A stretch of 11,461 nucleotides of DNA from Acidobacteriota bacterium (GCA_030609975.1 JAUWSR010000091.1:1-11461), one strand, 5' to 3'. Numbered from the stretch's first letter, positions 1 through 6,750 are shown. A program made the numbers and translations. The notes: a model not told the origin generated them from the letters alone.

Positions 1-920
1 CCCTTTAAAAATATGGCGGAACTCAGTCTTCCCATATCCGGGAAAAATTCATTCAGAAACTCCTGTTCGTTATTCCCTTCCTGGTCTGTGGAAATATAGC
101 GAGGAATCACCTGCTGGTAGGTCCCAGAGAGGTTCCAGCGATACTTGATGGAAGCCAGTCCGAACTGTGACTCTGTGAGATTGTGGCCCACAGCACCAGC
201 AGCCAGAGCCATCCCCGTGGATCCCATCTGGCTTTCCGGATAGACCGAAGTACGGTACATCCCCGCCGGCCCCCCGGTGCCCAGGACCACATTGACGGCA
301 TTAAAAACCACATAACCGGGACAGTCCAACTCACTTGAGCTGTTCTCCAAGGCCAACGCTCCCACGACTTTTTTGGAACGGCCCTGGCCGACCGTCAGCA
401 GGCTGATCACCTCATGTTTGTCCAACACCAGGATATTCCTGGCGCGGACAGCCCTCAACAGAGCTTCGAACATCAGTTGGGACGTCAGGGGACCTGCTGA
501 AGTCGCACGCTGCCGCGGATCATGGTCGGTCTTGTAACCCACATAGGCCCCATACCGGTCGTGAGGAAAGGGGACCCCGAGTTTGACCAGATGATAGAAG
601 GCCTGTGCGGAATTCTGAGCTTCACATAGGGCGATATCCCCATGCATGCAGCCGCCTTGGTAAAGATCGCGGGCCATGGTAAAAGGTGAATCGGGTTTTT
701 CTCCCGCTAAAGATAACTTGTAGTAGGTCTGTTTGTCCGACCCGGTGTTGTTGGAGGTTCCTCCTCCCCAATGGTCGGTGGCGATGATGACATCCGTCTG
801 CCCATTGTCATAAAGGTTCACGGCAGCATTCAAAGCAGCCACACCACTGCCCACGACCAATGTGTTGACAGGATAGCAGGGGATCCAGCGTCCCTCGATA
901 TCAAGGATACTCTTTTTCAT
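1..920 (-). CDS. FAD-binding fumarate reductase/succinate dehydrogenase-like flavoprotein, partial (C-terminus off the left edge)
   Basis: 306 codons are visible, open from the ATG at 920 to the window edge, so the 3' end is missing. A dinucleotide-binding motif near the N-terminus (VVGSGVAALNAA, residues 22-33) and a Gly/Ser-rich stretch (GGGTSNNTGSDKQTYY, about 52-67) mark the FAD domain. A second FAD contact region, VVLGTGGPAGMY, lies at about 211-222. This arrangement fits the SdhA/FrdA/L-aspartate oxidase flavoprotein superfamily, whose members move hydride between FAD and C=C/C-C substrates. I do not see the FHPT active-site segment of fumarate reductases; residues 251-268 (SQFGLASIKYRWNLSGTY) stand in that region, so the substrate is probably not fumarate. 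The start lies one base after the upstream stop, and the ribosome site (AAAGGAACG) sits inside the end of the upstream gene, which points to coupled translation with the OYE-family partner. Family is confident; substrate is unknown. Confidence 0.85.
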   Translation of the reverse strand, partial: MKKSILDIEGRWIPCYPVNTLVVGSGVAALNAAVNLYDNGQTDVIIATDHWGGGTSNNTGSDKQTYYKLSLAGEKPDSPFTMARDLYQGGCMHGDIALCEAQNSAQAFYHLVKLGVPFPHDRYGAYVGYKTDHDPRQRATSAGPLTSQLMFEALLRAVRARNILVLDKHEVISLLTVGQGRSKKVVGALALENSSSELDCPGYVVFNAVNVVLGTGGPAGMYRTSVYPESQMGSTGMALAAGAVGHNLTESQFGLASIKYRWNLSGTYQQVIPRYISTDQEGNNEQEFLNEFFPDMGRLSSAIFLK

Positions 921-921
921 T

Positions 922-2262
922 TTACGTTCCTTTACCAGACAGCTTTTGATATTCAGCAGCATATATCTCGCTGTCTCTAACGACACAACCGGTCGTGTGT
1001 CCGGCCCGCATCAGCTCACTGCATTTGGAGCAGGTCAGACAAACCTTGTTTTTGTCCAAGCCCCCCTTCTCCATCAGGTCCAGGGGAGCGGAGGGATAGG
1101 CAAAGGAGCTTCTTCCCAATCCGATAAAGCTGGCTTCTCGGCGGGCTAAAACTGCGGCACCCACATGGGGGGAAAACTGGCGCAGCCAAGAATAGCCGCT
1201 GCCGATGACGGGAACTTCGGGAAAGCTTTTTTGTAAGGCGCCCGTGACCTTGAGCAGGCGCATGACACCCTCCAGGGGGTGCTCATCAGGCAGTTCGGAA
1301 CCCTTTAGGGGCTTGTTAAAAGGTCGCCCCAGATGAGGTTTAACATAGGGATTTCCCATAGAGATATTTAGAAAAACACATCCCAAAAGCAGCAGACGCC
1401 GGATCAGAGTCGTCGTCTCGGTTAAATCAATATCTAAAGGGGAATCCTTGGCAAAACCGAAACCATAGGGAAAAGGGATACCATCAAAAACGCTCAAGCG
1501 AGTAGACAGCAGCAGATCGGGTACTCCGTTTTGGATCTTGTAGAAGACCTCCGTTAGGAAGCGTGTCCGGCTTTCAAAGCCCTTGCCATAACGGCTGTGT
1601 TCCCGGCTGTAGGCACCCAGAAGTTCATTGAGAAGATAGCCATGACAGCTTTTTATGTCCACCGCATCGAAACCGGCATGGTAGGCCAGCCTGGCGGCTT
1701 CCAGAAAGCTGTTTTGGAGATGGCCGAGTTCTTCGTCCGAAAGAATATGGACCTCATCAGACAGCTTATCCAGATAAGGATTGTAAGCAGCAGCCTGGGG
1801 TTGGGGGCTTCCTTTGGGCTTACTGTAACGCCCGGAATGGGTCAATTGCAGCACACAAAAAATTTCATGCGATTGTCCAAAGCGGGCCCGGGCCGCAGTC
1901 CGAGTGCTGTCCACCAAGGTTTGGAAGGCCTCCAGGTTGTCACTGGTGAGCATCAACTGGCGGGGATTGGAGCGTCCCGGAGGTACAACAGCAGTCGCTT
2001 CAAACCAGATCAAGCCGCTGCCTCCCTCTGCATAACGGCGGTAGCGCCGCCGTGTCAGTTCGGAAGGTGAGCCATTGGTGAAAGCATCCGCCCCCTCCAT
2101 GGGCTGAACGGCCAGCCGATTGGGAACCAAACGCCCCCCCACAGTCGTGCTGCGCAGCAGAGGGCTGATATCCGACCGGAAGGGGATCTCCAAGCCGAGG
2201 TTCAGTCCGGCCTGGTACAATTCGTCTGCGGAACGGTAGTCAAAGGGGAGATGATGAGCCAT
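922..2262 (-). CDS. Old Yellow Enzyme-family NADH:flavin oxidoreductase with C-terminal four-Cys cluster motif
   Basis: 446 residues with an FMN-binding TIM barrel of the OYE/2,4-dienoyl-CoA reductase family. Visible landmarks are NRLAVQPMEG (48-57), QLTHSGRYSKP (139-149), the active-site strand VDIKSCHGYLLNELL (201-215) with His207, and the Arg-rich RYGKGFESRTRFL (224-236). In many OYEs the active-site pair is H-x2-H or H-x2-N; here Lys204 takes the first place. Near the C-terminus Cys408, 411, 414 and 426 form C-x2-C-x2-C-x11-C, very like the 4Fe-4S ligand set of 2,4-dienoyl-CoA reductase (C-x2-C-x3-C-x11-C). The protein ends about 20 residues later, so the C-terminal FAD/NAD(P)H domain of that enzyme is absent. 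The flavoprotein encoded one base downstream may provide the second flavin. The family predicts reduction of an activated alkene or a related substrate, which cannot be named from sequence. The ATG at 2262 follows a weak AGGG site. Confidence 0.9.
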   Translation of the reverse strand: MAHHLPFDYRSADELYQAGLNLGLEIPFRSDISPLLRSTTVGGRLVPNRLAVQPMEGADAFTNGSPSELTRRRYRRYAEGGSGLIWFEATAVVPPGRSNPRQLMLTSDNLEAFQTLVDSTRTAARARFGQSHEIFCVLQLTHSGRYSKPKGSPQPQAAAYNPYLDKLSDEVHILSDEELGHLQNSFLEAARLAYHAGFDAVDIKSCHGYLLNELLGAYSREHSRYGKGFESRTRFLTEVFYKIQNGVPDLLLSTRLSVFDGIPFPYGFGFAKDSPLDIDLTETTTLIRRLLLLGCVFLNISMGNPYVKPHLGRPFNKPLKGSELPDEHPLEGVMRLLKVTGALQKSFPEVPVIGSGYSWLRQFSPHVGAAVLARREASFIGLGRSSFAYPSAPLDLMEKGGLDKNKVCLTCSKCSELMRAGHTTGCVVRDSEIYAAEYQKLSGKGT

Positions 2263-2288
2263 TTCTGCCCTATTTTACCCGAAACCAC

Positions 2289-2326
2289 AAAAAAAGAGGA
2301 GTAAAACCTGCGTTCACCTTCCTCTT
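2289..2326 (-). terminator. Terminator-like hairpin or attenuator in the leader of the OYE gene
   Basis: On the minus strand a perfect 7-bp stem pairs AAGAGGA (2326-2320) with TCCTCTT (2300-2294) across a 19-nt loop. It runs straight into a T7 tract (2295-2289). This resembles an intrinsic terminator, though the loop is long and the stem modest. It lies 26 bp before the OYE start, so it could stop transcripts coming from the transporter gene or act as an attenuator. I see no convincing promoter between it and the OYE start: TAAAAT at 2277-2272 has no matching -35 box. Confidence 0.45.
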
Positions 2327-2366
2327 CATTAATATGATGTTTGCGCTTAAAATAAACAGCGTATTG

Positions 2367-2442
2367 AAGTGAATCCCTATCCTTTTGAGCCGCATGAGGG
2401 TGGGTGGTTGGGTCCTCGGCGAAAAAGGATAGGAATTCACTT
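2367..2442. repeat. Long inverted repeat (20-bp arms, 36-nt loop) spanning the transporter stop codon
   Basis: Arms 2367-2386 and 2423-2442 are complementary at 19 of 20 positions; the only mismatch is 2375 against 2434. The 36-nt loop holds a smaller stem (GCC 2389-2391 with GGC 2418-2420, then GAGG 2396-2399 with CCTC 2414-2417). The right arm contains the TGA stop of the symporter fusion (2439-2437), so the hairpin begins within the coding end. No T-run follows on the minus strand, so it is not a standard intrinsic terminator. It could protect the upstream mRNA from 3' decay, block or pause polymerase, or be one copy of a dispersed palindromic repeat. Confidence 0.7.
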
Positions 2443-5037
2443 TAAAAGCGTTCGGTAGGAGAGCCCTTTGAGATCCTTAGTTTCCGGCGCAAACAGACTG
2501 GCTAGAAAACCTACAAGAACGCAGACCCCAATACCAAAAACCGGATAGAGATAGAAATGCAAATGGCTGAACCAGGTGACGTAGATCAAAGCCACGACAC
2601 TCACCCCTGCTCCTATCCAGGCTCCCAGGGTACTGCCCCTACGGGTGAATATCCCTAAGATGAATATACCCACGATTCCGCTGCTTACCAATCCGAGGGC
2701 TTTGTTGAAAAAGAAATAGAGAGACTGAATGTCGTAACTGGCCAACAAGCAAGCAGCCGCGATTACCAGCACACCTAGCAAAGCGATGATGACACGGGCC
2801 AACTTGAGATAGCGCCGTTCGCCCTCATGGGGACGGAAGCGGCGATAGAAGTCCGTCGTGACAACCGTAGAGATGCTGTGCATGCTGCTGTCGAGACTTG
2901 ACATGGAAGCGGCGAAGATCCCCGCAATAACCAGCCCGGAAATCCCCACCGGCAGACGAAGCCCGATGAAGAGGGGAAAGACCTCATCATTCTGCATTCC
3001 CAGCTTGAGGAGCTCAGGATGGAGTTTAAAAAAAACATACAGACAGGTTCCCATCACAAAAAAAAGGGTTCCGAAGATAACGGAGCCGAATCCATTGAGC
3101 CAAATACCTCGAGCAGCGGCTCGTTCATCTTTTGTGGTCAGATAACGTTGAATTACGGCCTGATCGGTGGTGTAGGGACCGAACTGGAGGGCAAAATTTC
3201 CCAGAACAATGGACCAGGTAACCAGAGCCGTGAAGCTCCAAGTCCAGTCGGTGATCCTCAGCTTTTGGTCTTCCAGGGCCGTGGCCAGGACCGCACCCGG
3301 TCCACCCACATCGACCAGAATGAGGACAACCGTCACGATCATTCCACCCAAGAGAACGACGGTCTGCAGTACGTCCGTCCAGACAACAGCTTCGATCCCA
3401 CCCAAAATGGTGTAGGCTGTCGCCAGGACTCCCATAACCAGGATGCAGATATAGATGTTGATCCCTGTGAGAGCGGACAAAGCCAAAGCCGGTAGAAACA
3501 TCACGATCGCCATGCGCACCAGCTGAAAAGCGATAAACGAGACACTGCCAAAAAGCCTGACTCCCAAACTGAAGCGTTTTTCCAGGTATTCATAAGCCGT
3601 GGTCAGATCCAGGCGGCGGAAGAAAGGCAGATAGTAACGCACCACTACCGGCGCCATCATCAAGATGGCTAAAAGGGCCGGGAAAACCAACCAGTTGGAG
3701 GCAAAGCTCACAGCAGGTATGGATAAAAAAGTGATAGCACTCAACTGGGTCACATAAATGCTGAGCCCGGCCGCCCACCAGGGAATCCGTCGGCCGGCCA
3801 GGAAGAAATCCGCAGTACCTTTCTCTCGTCGGGAAAAATAAAATCCCATGGCGACCAAAGCCACAAGATACAGCAGAAGAACTGCGGAATTTATCCATCC
3901 GAAACGTGGGGAGGGAGTCAAAAGGTAAGCCTGCTGAACCTTGGGTGTCCGCACTCCCGGTTGAGTCTCTCCTGATGGGATGACAATCCCTCCTCGATAA
4001 AACACAGCCTCTGTCGTAACCACACCTACAGGCATCTCTCCGGCTGCAGACCAGGTATCTGTGATGGTATGATAAGCCAAGACAGTGGGAGGAAAGGGGG
4101 GTCTTTCCTGAACAGGTTTCGTACCATGGTTTCCAGTAGAACCGCTGAATACAAGAATATGCGACTGCCCCACCGCCAGAGCTGAACCTGCAGCCAAGGA
4201 CCCCGGCAAAGGAGCCAGAATCTCCCAACTGTCCGGCCCAGTCAGAGACTGAAGGTCGTAACGGAAGCTTTCGGAAAGATAGCGGTAAAAGGTTTCGCTA
4301 CCTGCTCCCGATCCGGCATGCTCGCCCCCGAACAGAAACAAATAGCTTTTTTCTCCCCCCACGTTCTGGACAGCTGTCATAGCCTTGATCCGGCTCTCTC
4401 CCGGCCAAGGCTCGAGTTCCTCCCAATGTAATGTTTCCAGGGGCTGCGAAAGGTCGAGCTTCCAAAGATGTTTTTCAGCAGATCGGGGATCAAGAGTTGA
4501 TTGGCCGGAAAGAACATATACGGCATTTTGATGATGTTCCGCAGACAGAAAAGCGGAAGGCTGGGGCAAGGGCGGGAGCGTTTCTACGGACAGGTCCTTT
4601 TCGGCAGGATCCCATCTCCAAAGAGTGACATCGGCATAACAGCGATCGGCATCGCAGCCGCCGATGAAGATCACACCTTTTGAGGTGGAAACCGATCCAC
4701 CGTATGCCAATGGCCGGGGGAGCTGTGGGAGGCGCTGCCACTCTTTGGCTCCGGGTTCGAGGATGTATATATCCGCATGCCAGACCTTTTCACCCCCTTG
4801 CCAAGGAGGAGCTTCGGGAAAATTAGCCCCTCCTGCCAGGATAAGGCCAAGATTGTGCACTCCTATAAACATCCCTCCCAATCCTGGAGTATCCGGCAGC
4901 GCTGGAAGCTCTGTCCATTCCAATTGGGAAGAGTTACGGATTCGATTCTCCTGAGAGTACGCCAAGTCCGGACCACAGCCCAAAATCACACATAATACTA
5001 AAAGCACCAGACAAAAATCTCGAGGGGAAGTGGACAC
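2437..5037 (-). CDS. Cyclically permuted Kelch mutarotase (NanM/YjhT type) fused to a sodium:solute symporter
   Basis: 866 residues in two domains. Residues 1-28 look like a signal peptide (hydrophobic core about 9-21; possible cleavage after AYS28, or a weak lipobox at Cys21). Residues about 40-373 hold six Kelch-type blades with Gly markers near 69, 126, 177, 237, 298 and 356. The first blade (GLGGMFIGVHNLGLILAGGA, 52-71) resembles a C-terminal blade of E. coli NanM. The last (GETQPGVRT, 356-364) resembles the middle NanM segment carrying Glu209/Arg215, here Glu357/Arg363 with the same spacing. The domain is therefore a circular permutation of the sialic acid mutarotase. From about 380 there are roughly 13 membrane segments of the SSS family: GGIEAVVWTDVLQ (546-558), DQAVIQRYL (625-633), and AASMSSLDSS (709-718) with Ser713/Ser714 at the Na2-site position. 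SSS N-termini face outward, which fits an exported propeller. The start is GTG, 9 bp after the lyase stop, with only a weak GGG ribosome site; coupling is likely. Predicted role: anomerisation and Na+-coupled uptake of Neu5Ac. Confidence 0.92.
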   Translation of the reverse strand: MSTSPRDFCLVLLVLCVILGCGPDLAYSQENRIRNSSQLEWTELPALPDTPGLGGMFIGVHNLGLILAGGANFPEAPPWQGGEKVWHADIYILEPGAKEWQRLPQLPRPLAYGGSVSTSKGVIFIGGCDADRCYADVTLWRWDPAEKDLSVETLPPLPQPSAFLSAEHHQNAVYVLSGQSTLDPRSAEKHLWKLDLSQPLETLHWEELEPWPGESRIKAMTAVQNVGGEKSYLFLFGGEHAGSGAGSETFYRYLSESFRYDLQSLTGPDSWEILAPLPGSLAAGSALAVGQSHILVFSGSTGNHGTKPVQERPPFPPTVLAYHTITDTWSAAGEMPVGVVTTEAVFYRGGIVIPSGETQPGVRTPKVQQAYLLTPSPRFGWINSAVLLLYLVALVAMGFYFSRREKGTADFFLAGRRIPWWAAGLSIYVTQLSAITFLSIPAVSFASNWLVFPALLAILMMAPVVVRYYLPFFRRLDLTTAYEYLEKRFSLGVRLFGSVSFIAFQLVRMAIVMFLPALALSALTGINIYICILVMGVLATAYTILGGIEAVVWTDVLQTVVLLGGMIVTVVLILVDVGGPGAVLATALEDQKLRITDWTWSFTALVTWSIVLGNFALQFGPYTTDQAVIQRYLTTKDERAAARGIWLNGFGSVIFGTLFFVMGTCLYVFFKLHPELLKLGMQNDEVFPLFIGLRLPVGISGLVIAGIFAASMSSLDSSMHSISTVVTTDFYRRFRPHEGERRYLKLARVIIALLGVLVIAAACLLASYDIQSLYFFFNKALGLVSSGIVGIFILGIFTRRGSTLGAWIGAGVSVVALIYVTWFSHLHFYLYPVFGIGVCVLVGFLASLFAPETKDLKGLSYRTLLK

Positions 5038-5046
5038 GCGTTTTCC

Positions 5047-5979
5047 CTAGTTTTCTGGATGAGTTTCTTTCTCTCGAAAATATTTCAAAGCCTGCAGCTT
5101 GGCTTTCAGCTCAGCAAACTCGGCTGCTGACAAGGACTCGAGGGGAAGGCGGCAGGGCCCGCACTCCAGACCCAGAAGCTGCATACAGGCCTTAAAGGCC
5201 GGTTGGCCACGGAATTTAAGCAGAATCCGGACCATATCCATAGCCTCCCTTTGAGCCTTACGCGCAGTGACCATGTCGCCTGTCTGAAAGGCCAGGAAAA
5301 TCCTATGGTAAAGAGAGGCAGCGAAATTGTATGTACTTCCAACAGCGGCAGTAGCGCCTGCCATCAATCCGCTCAGAAGCATTTCATCCCGCCCGAAGAA
5401 GCAGGCAAATTTTCCCTGGAACAACTCCACACATTCTTGAAAAACATCCACTTCCGGTGCACTGAATTTGACACCCAAAAGTTGGGGGAGCTGCTCCTGG
5501 CCTAAACGCAGCAGCTCCACCACATCCACTTCAGCGCCTGTAAGGCGGGGTATGTGATAATAGAACAGAGGAAGTTGGGGTGCAGCTGAGGAAATTTCTT
5601 TCAGGCCCTCCATCAGGCCCTTTAGAGAAGCACTTTTATAATAGACAGGAGGAACCGCGGCCAGAGCATCCGCCCCGATGGACAGAGCATGTTCCGCCAG
5701 GCGGCCGGCTTCTCTCAGGCTGTCATGACCGACCTGAATGATGACCGGCTTGCGGCCGGCTGCGGATTCCACATACGCCTGAGCCACGGCCTGCCGTTCT
5801 TCACATGTCAGCGAAGGTCCTTCCCCCGTACTGCCGCACACATAAAATCCTCCCACCTTTTCGCTCAAGAGATATTCAACCAGAGGTTTGATGAGATCCA
5901 GGTTCAACGAGCCATTCGGAAACATAGGGCTGAAAACAGCCGGAATGAGGCCCTGGTATATTTCCGGAGAGAATTGCAT
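5047..5979 (-). CDS. nanA: N-acetylneuraminate lyase (DHDPS/NAL superfamily)
   Basis: 310 residues forming a class I aldolase TIM barrel, close to the usual family length. It is predicted to cleave Neu5Ac into pyruvate and N-acetylmannosamine through a Schiff base in the cytoplasm. Visible active-site features are GSTGEG (49-54) for pyruvate carboxylate binding, Tyr141 in YYHIP (140-144), and the Schiff-base Lys171 in GVKFSA (169-174). The sugar-binding set Asp198-Glu199 in GRDEM and Ser215 in GSTYN (214-218) matches E. coli NanA Asp191, Glu192 and Ser208 with identical spacing, which favours sialic acid over dihydrodipicolinate synthesis. It is the first gene of the left transcription unit and is followed 9 bp later by the mutarotase-symporter. 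The ATG at 5979 fits the conserved family N-terminus; the only ribosome-site candidate is a weak GCGGAA. A related 2-keto-3-deoxy-sugar acid aldolase is the main alternative. Confidence 0.9.
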   Translation of the reverse strand: MQFSPEIYQGLIPAVFSPMFPNGSLNLDLIKPLVEYLLSEKVGGFYVCGSTGEGPSLTCEERQAVAQAYVESAAGRKPVIIQVGHDSLREAGRLAEHALSIGADALAAVPPVYYKSASLKGLMEGLKEISSAAPQLPLFYYHIPRLTGAEVDVVELLRLGQEQLPQLLGVKFSAPEVDVFQECVELFQGKFACFFGRDEMLLSGLMAGATAAVGSTYNFAASLYHRIFLAFQTGDMVTARKAQREAMDMVRILLKFRGQPAFKACMQLLGLECGPCRLPLESLSAAEFAELKAKLQALKYFREKETHPEN

Positions 5980-5986
5980 ATTTCCG

Positions 5987-6015
5987 CTTATATCTCAAGA
6001 AGACATTCAGGTCAA
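5987..6015 (-). promoter_or_regulatory. Sigma70-like promoter for the left (nanA) unit
   Basis: Reading the minus strand, TTGACC (6015-6010) is followed by exactly 17 bp and then TATAAG (5992-5987), five of six bases matching consensus in each box. The expected transcription start falls at about 5980, one base before the nanA ATG, so the transcript would have almost no leader. Assignment rests on box match and spacing only. Confidence 0.6.
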
Positions 6016-6022
6016 CCTTTAG

Positions 6023-6035
6023 GCACAGTTTGTGC
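6023..6035. promoter_or_regulatory. Candidate operator palindrome GCACA-N3-TGTGC
   Basis: A perfect 5-bp-arm inverted repeat with a 3-bp spacer lies between the -35 boxes of the two divergent promoters and abuts the gntR -35 box at 6036. Size and position suit a dimeric GntR/FadR-family repressor, most simply the one encoded at 6097-6750, which would then control both arms and itself. I saw no other copy at the nagA or OYE starts. Binding by this regulator is inferred. Confidence 0.5.
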
Positions 6036-6065
6036 TTGACATATCATCCGGCTTTATTACATATT
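6036..6065 (+). promoter_or_regulatory. Sigma70-like promoter for the right (gntR-nagA-nagB) unit
   Basis: A perfect TTGACA -35 box (6036-6041) is followed by 18 bp and CATATT (6060-6065). The surrounding AT-rich run (6059-6072) offers other -10 registers, such as TATTAT at 6062. The start point would lie near 6072, about 25 bp before the gntR ATG, which has a strong G-rich ribosome site (6086-6091). Confidence 0.5.
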
Positions 6066-6096
6066 ATATATAGTCTGCAAACGCAGGGGGGATGCT

Positions 6097-6750
6097 ATGA
6101 ACAATAGTTCTTCATTGGAAAGCGCGCCGGTACCCAAGACACTCAGTCAATATGTGTACACTCATCTTAAGGACGCCATCATCAGTAATGAACTCCAAGC
6201 CAAGGAAAGGATCGATGAAAAGATCATCACGGAGAAATTTCAAATCAGCCGTACACCGGTCCGGGAGGCCATCAATCGTCTGGCGGGAGAAGGCTTTATC
6301 ACCATCGATCAACACCGTGACGCTCACGTAAGAGAGCTGACTCTCGCTGACCTTCAGGAAATCGCTCAAGTTCTGGGACTGTTGGATGGACATGCCATGG
6401 CCAGCATCCTGGACCGTTTACGGCCAGCCGATCTGACCGCCTTGGAAAAAATGACAGCCAAACTCGAGAAATATCTCCAAGAGGAAAGTGCAAATAAATT
6501 TTATCAAACGAATTTTGCTATCCATGAGAAGCTCTGGAGTTTCCTGCCCCCAGGATATTTGTACACAACTCTGAAGATCGGGGCCTCCCACATGCAGCGT
6601 TATTGCTTGAATGCTGTTATGCCCCACTCTCATGAAGAGATGCTTAAACACTCCTCCAAACATCACCAATTGCTCATGCAAAGTTTAAAAAAGAAGGACG
6701 CAAAAGGGCTTTCCACGCTCATGCGTCAACACTGGTCTCCTGATCTTTAA
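6097..6750 (+). CDS. GntR family transcriptional regulator, FadR subfamily (FCD domain)
   Basis: 217 residues. An N-terminal winged helix-turn-helix (about 14-80) contains the typical recognition segment ISRTPVREAINRLAGEGFI (50-68). It is followed by an all-helical FCD ligand-binding domain (about 84-214). In this family a metal site often uses Asp-x3-His, His and His. Here the equivalents are Asn139, His143 (IHEKLW), His190 and His212, so the usual first Asp is Asn. The ligand may be a sialic or amino-sugar catabolite, but sequence does not show which. It lies divergent from nanA and first in the nag unit, the usual place for a local repressor; E. coli NanR is also a FadR-type GntR protein. 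The start is the ATG at 6097 preceded by GGGGGG; the ATG at 6092 hits a stop after two codons. Confidence 0.93.
   Translation: MNNSSSLESAPVPKTLSQYVYTHLKDAIISNELQAKERIDEKIITEKFQISRTPVREAINRLAGEGFITIDQHRDAHVRELTLADLQEIAQVLGLLDGHAMASILDRLRPADLTALEKMTAKLEKYLQEESANKFYQTNFAIHEKLWSFLPPGYLYTTLKIGASHMQRYCLNAVMPHSHEEMLKHSSKHHQLLMQSLKKKDAKGLSTLMRQHWSPDL

Noticed and set aside
1597..2070. 157-codon open frame on the plus strand
   Set aside because: It is antisense to the well-supported OYE-family gene.
3590..4228. 212-codon open frame on the minus strand
   Set aside because: It is an alternate frame within the mutarotase-symporter fusion, whose own frame is continuous through both domains.
5955..5960. 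GGTATA, the repeat unit of E. coli NanR operators
   Set aside because: It is a single copy inside the nanA coding start; E. coli NanR sites use tandem repeats upstream of the genes.
6063..6068. Perfect TATAAT on the minus strand as an alternative nanA -10 box
   Set aside because: No -35-like sequence lies at 16-18 bp; that position is a C-run on this strand, with no extended -10 TG.
6075..6086. Short CTGC-N4-GCAG inverted repeat in the gntR leader
   Set aside because: Four-base arms are common by chance, and it overlaps the ribosome-site side of the leader without other support.
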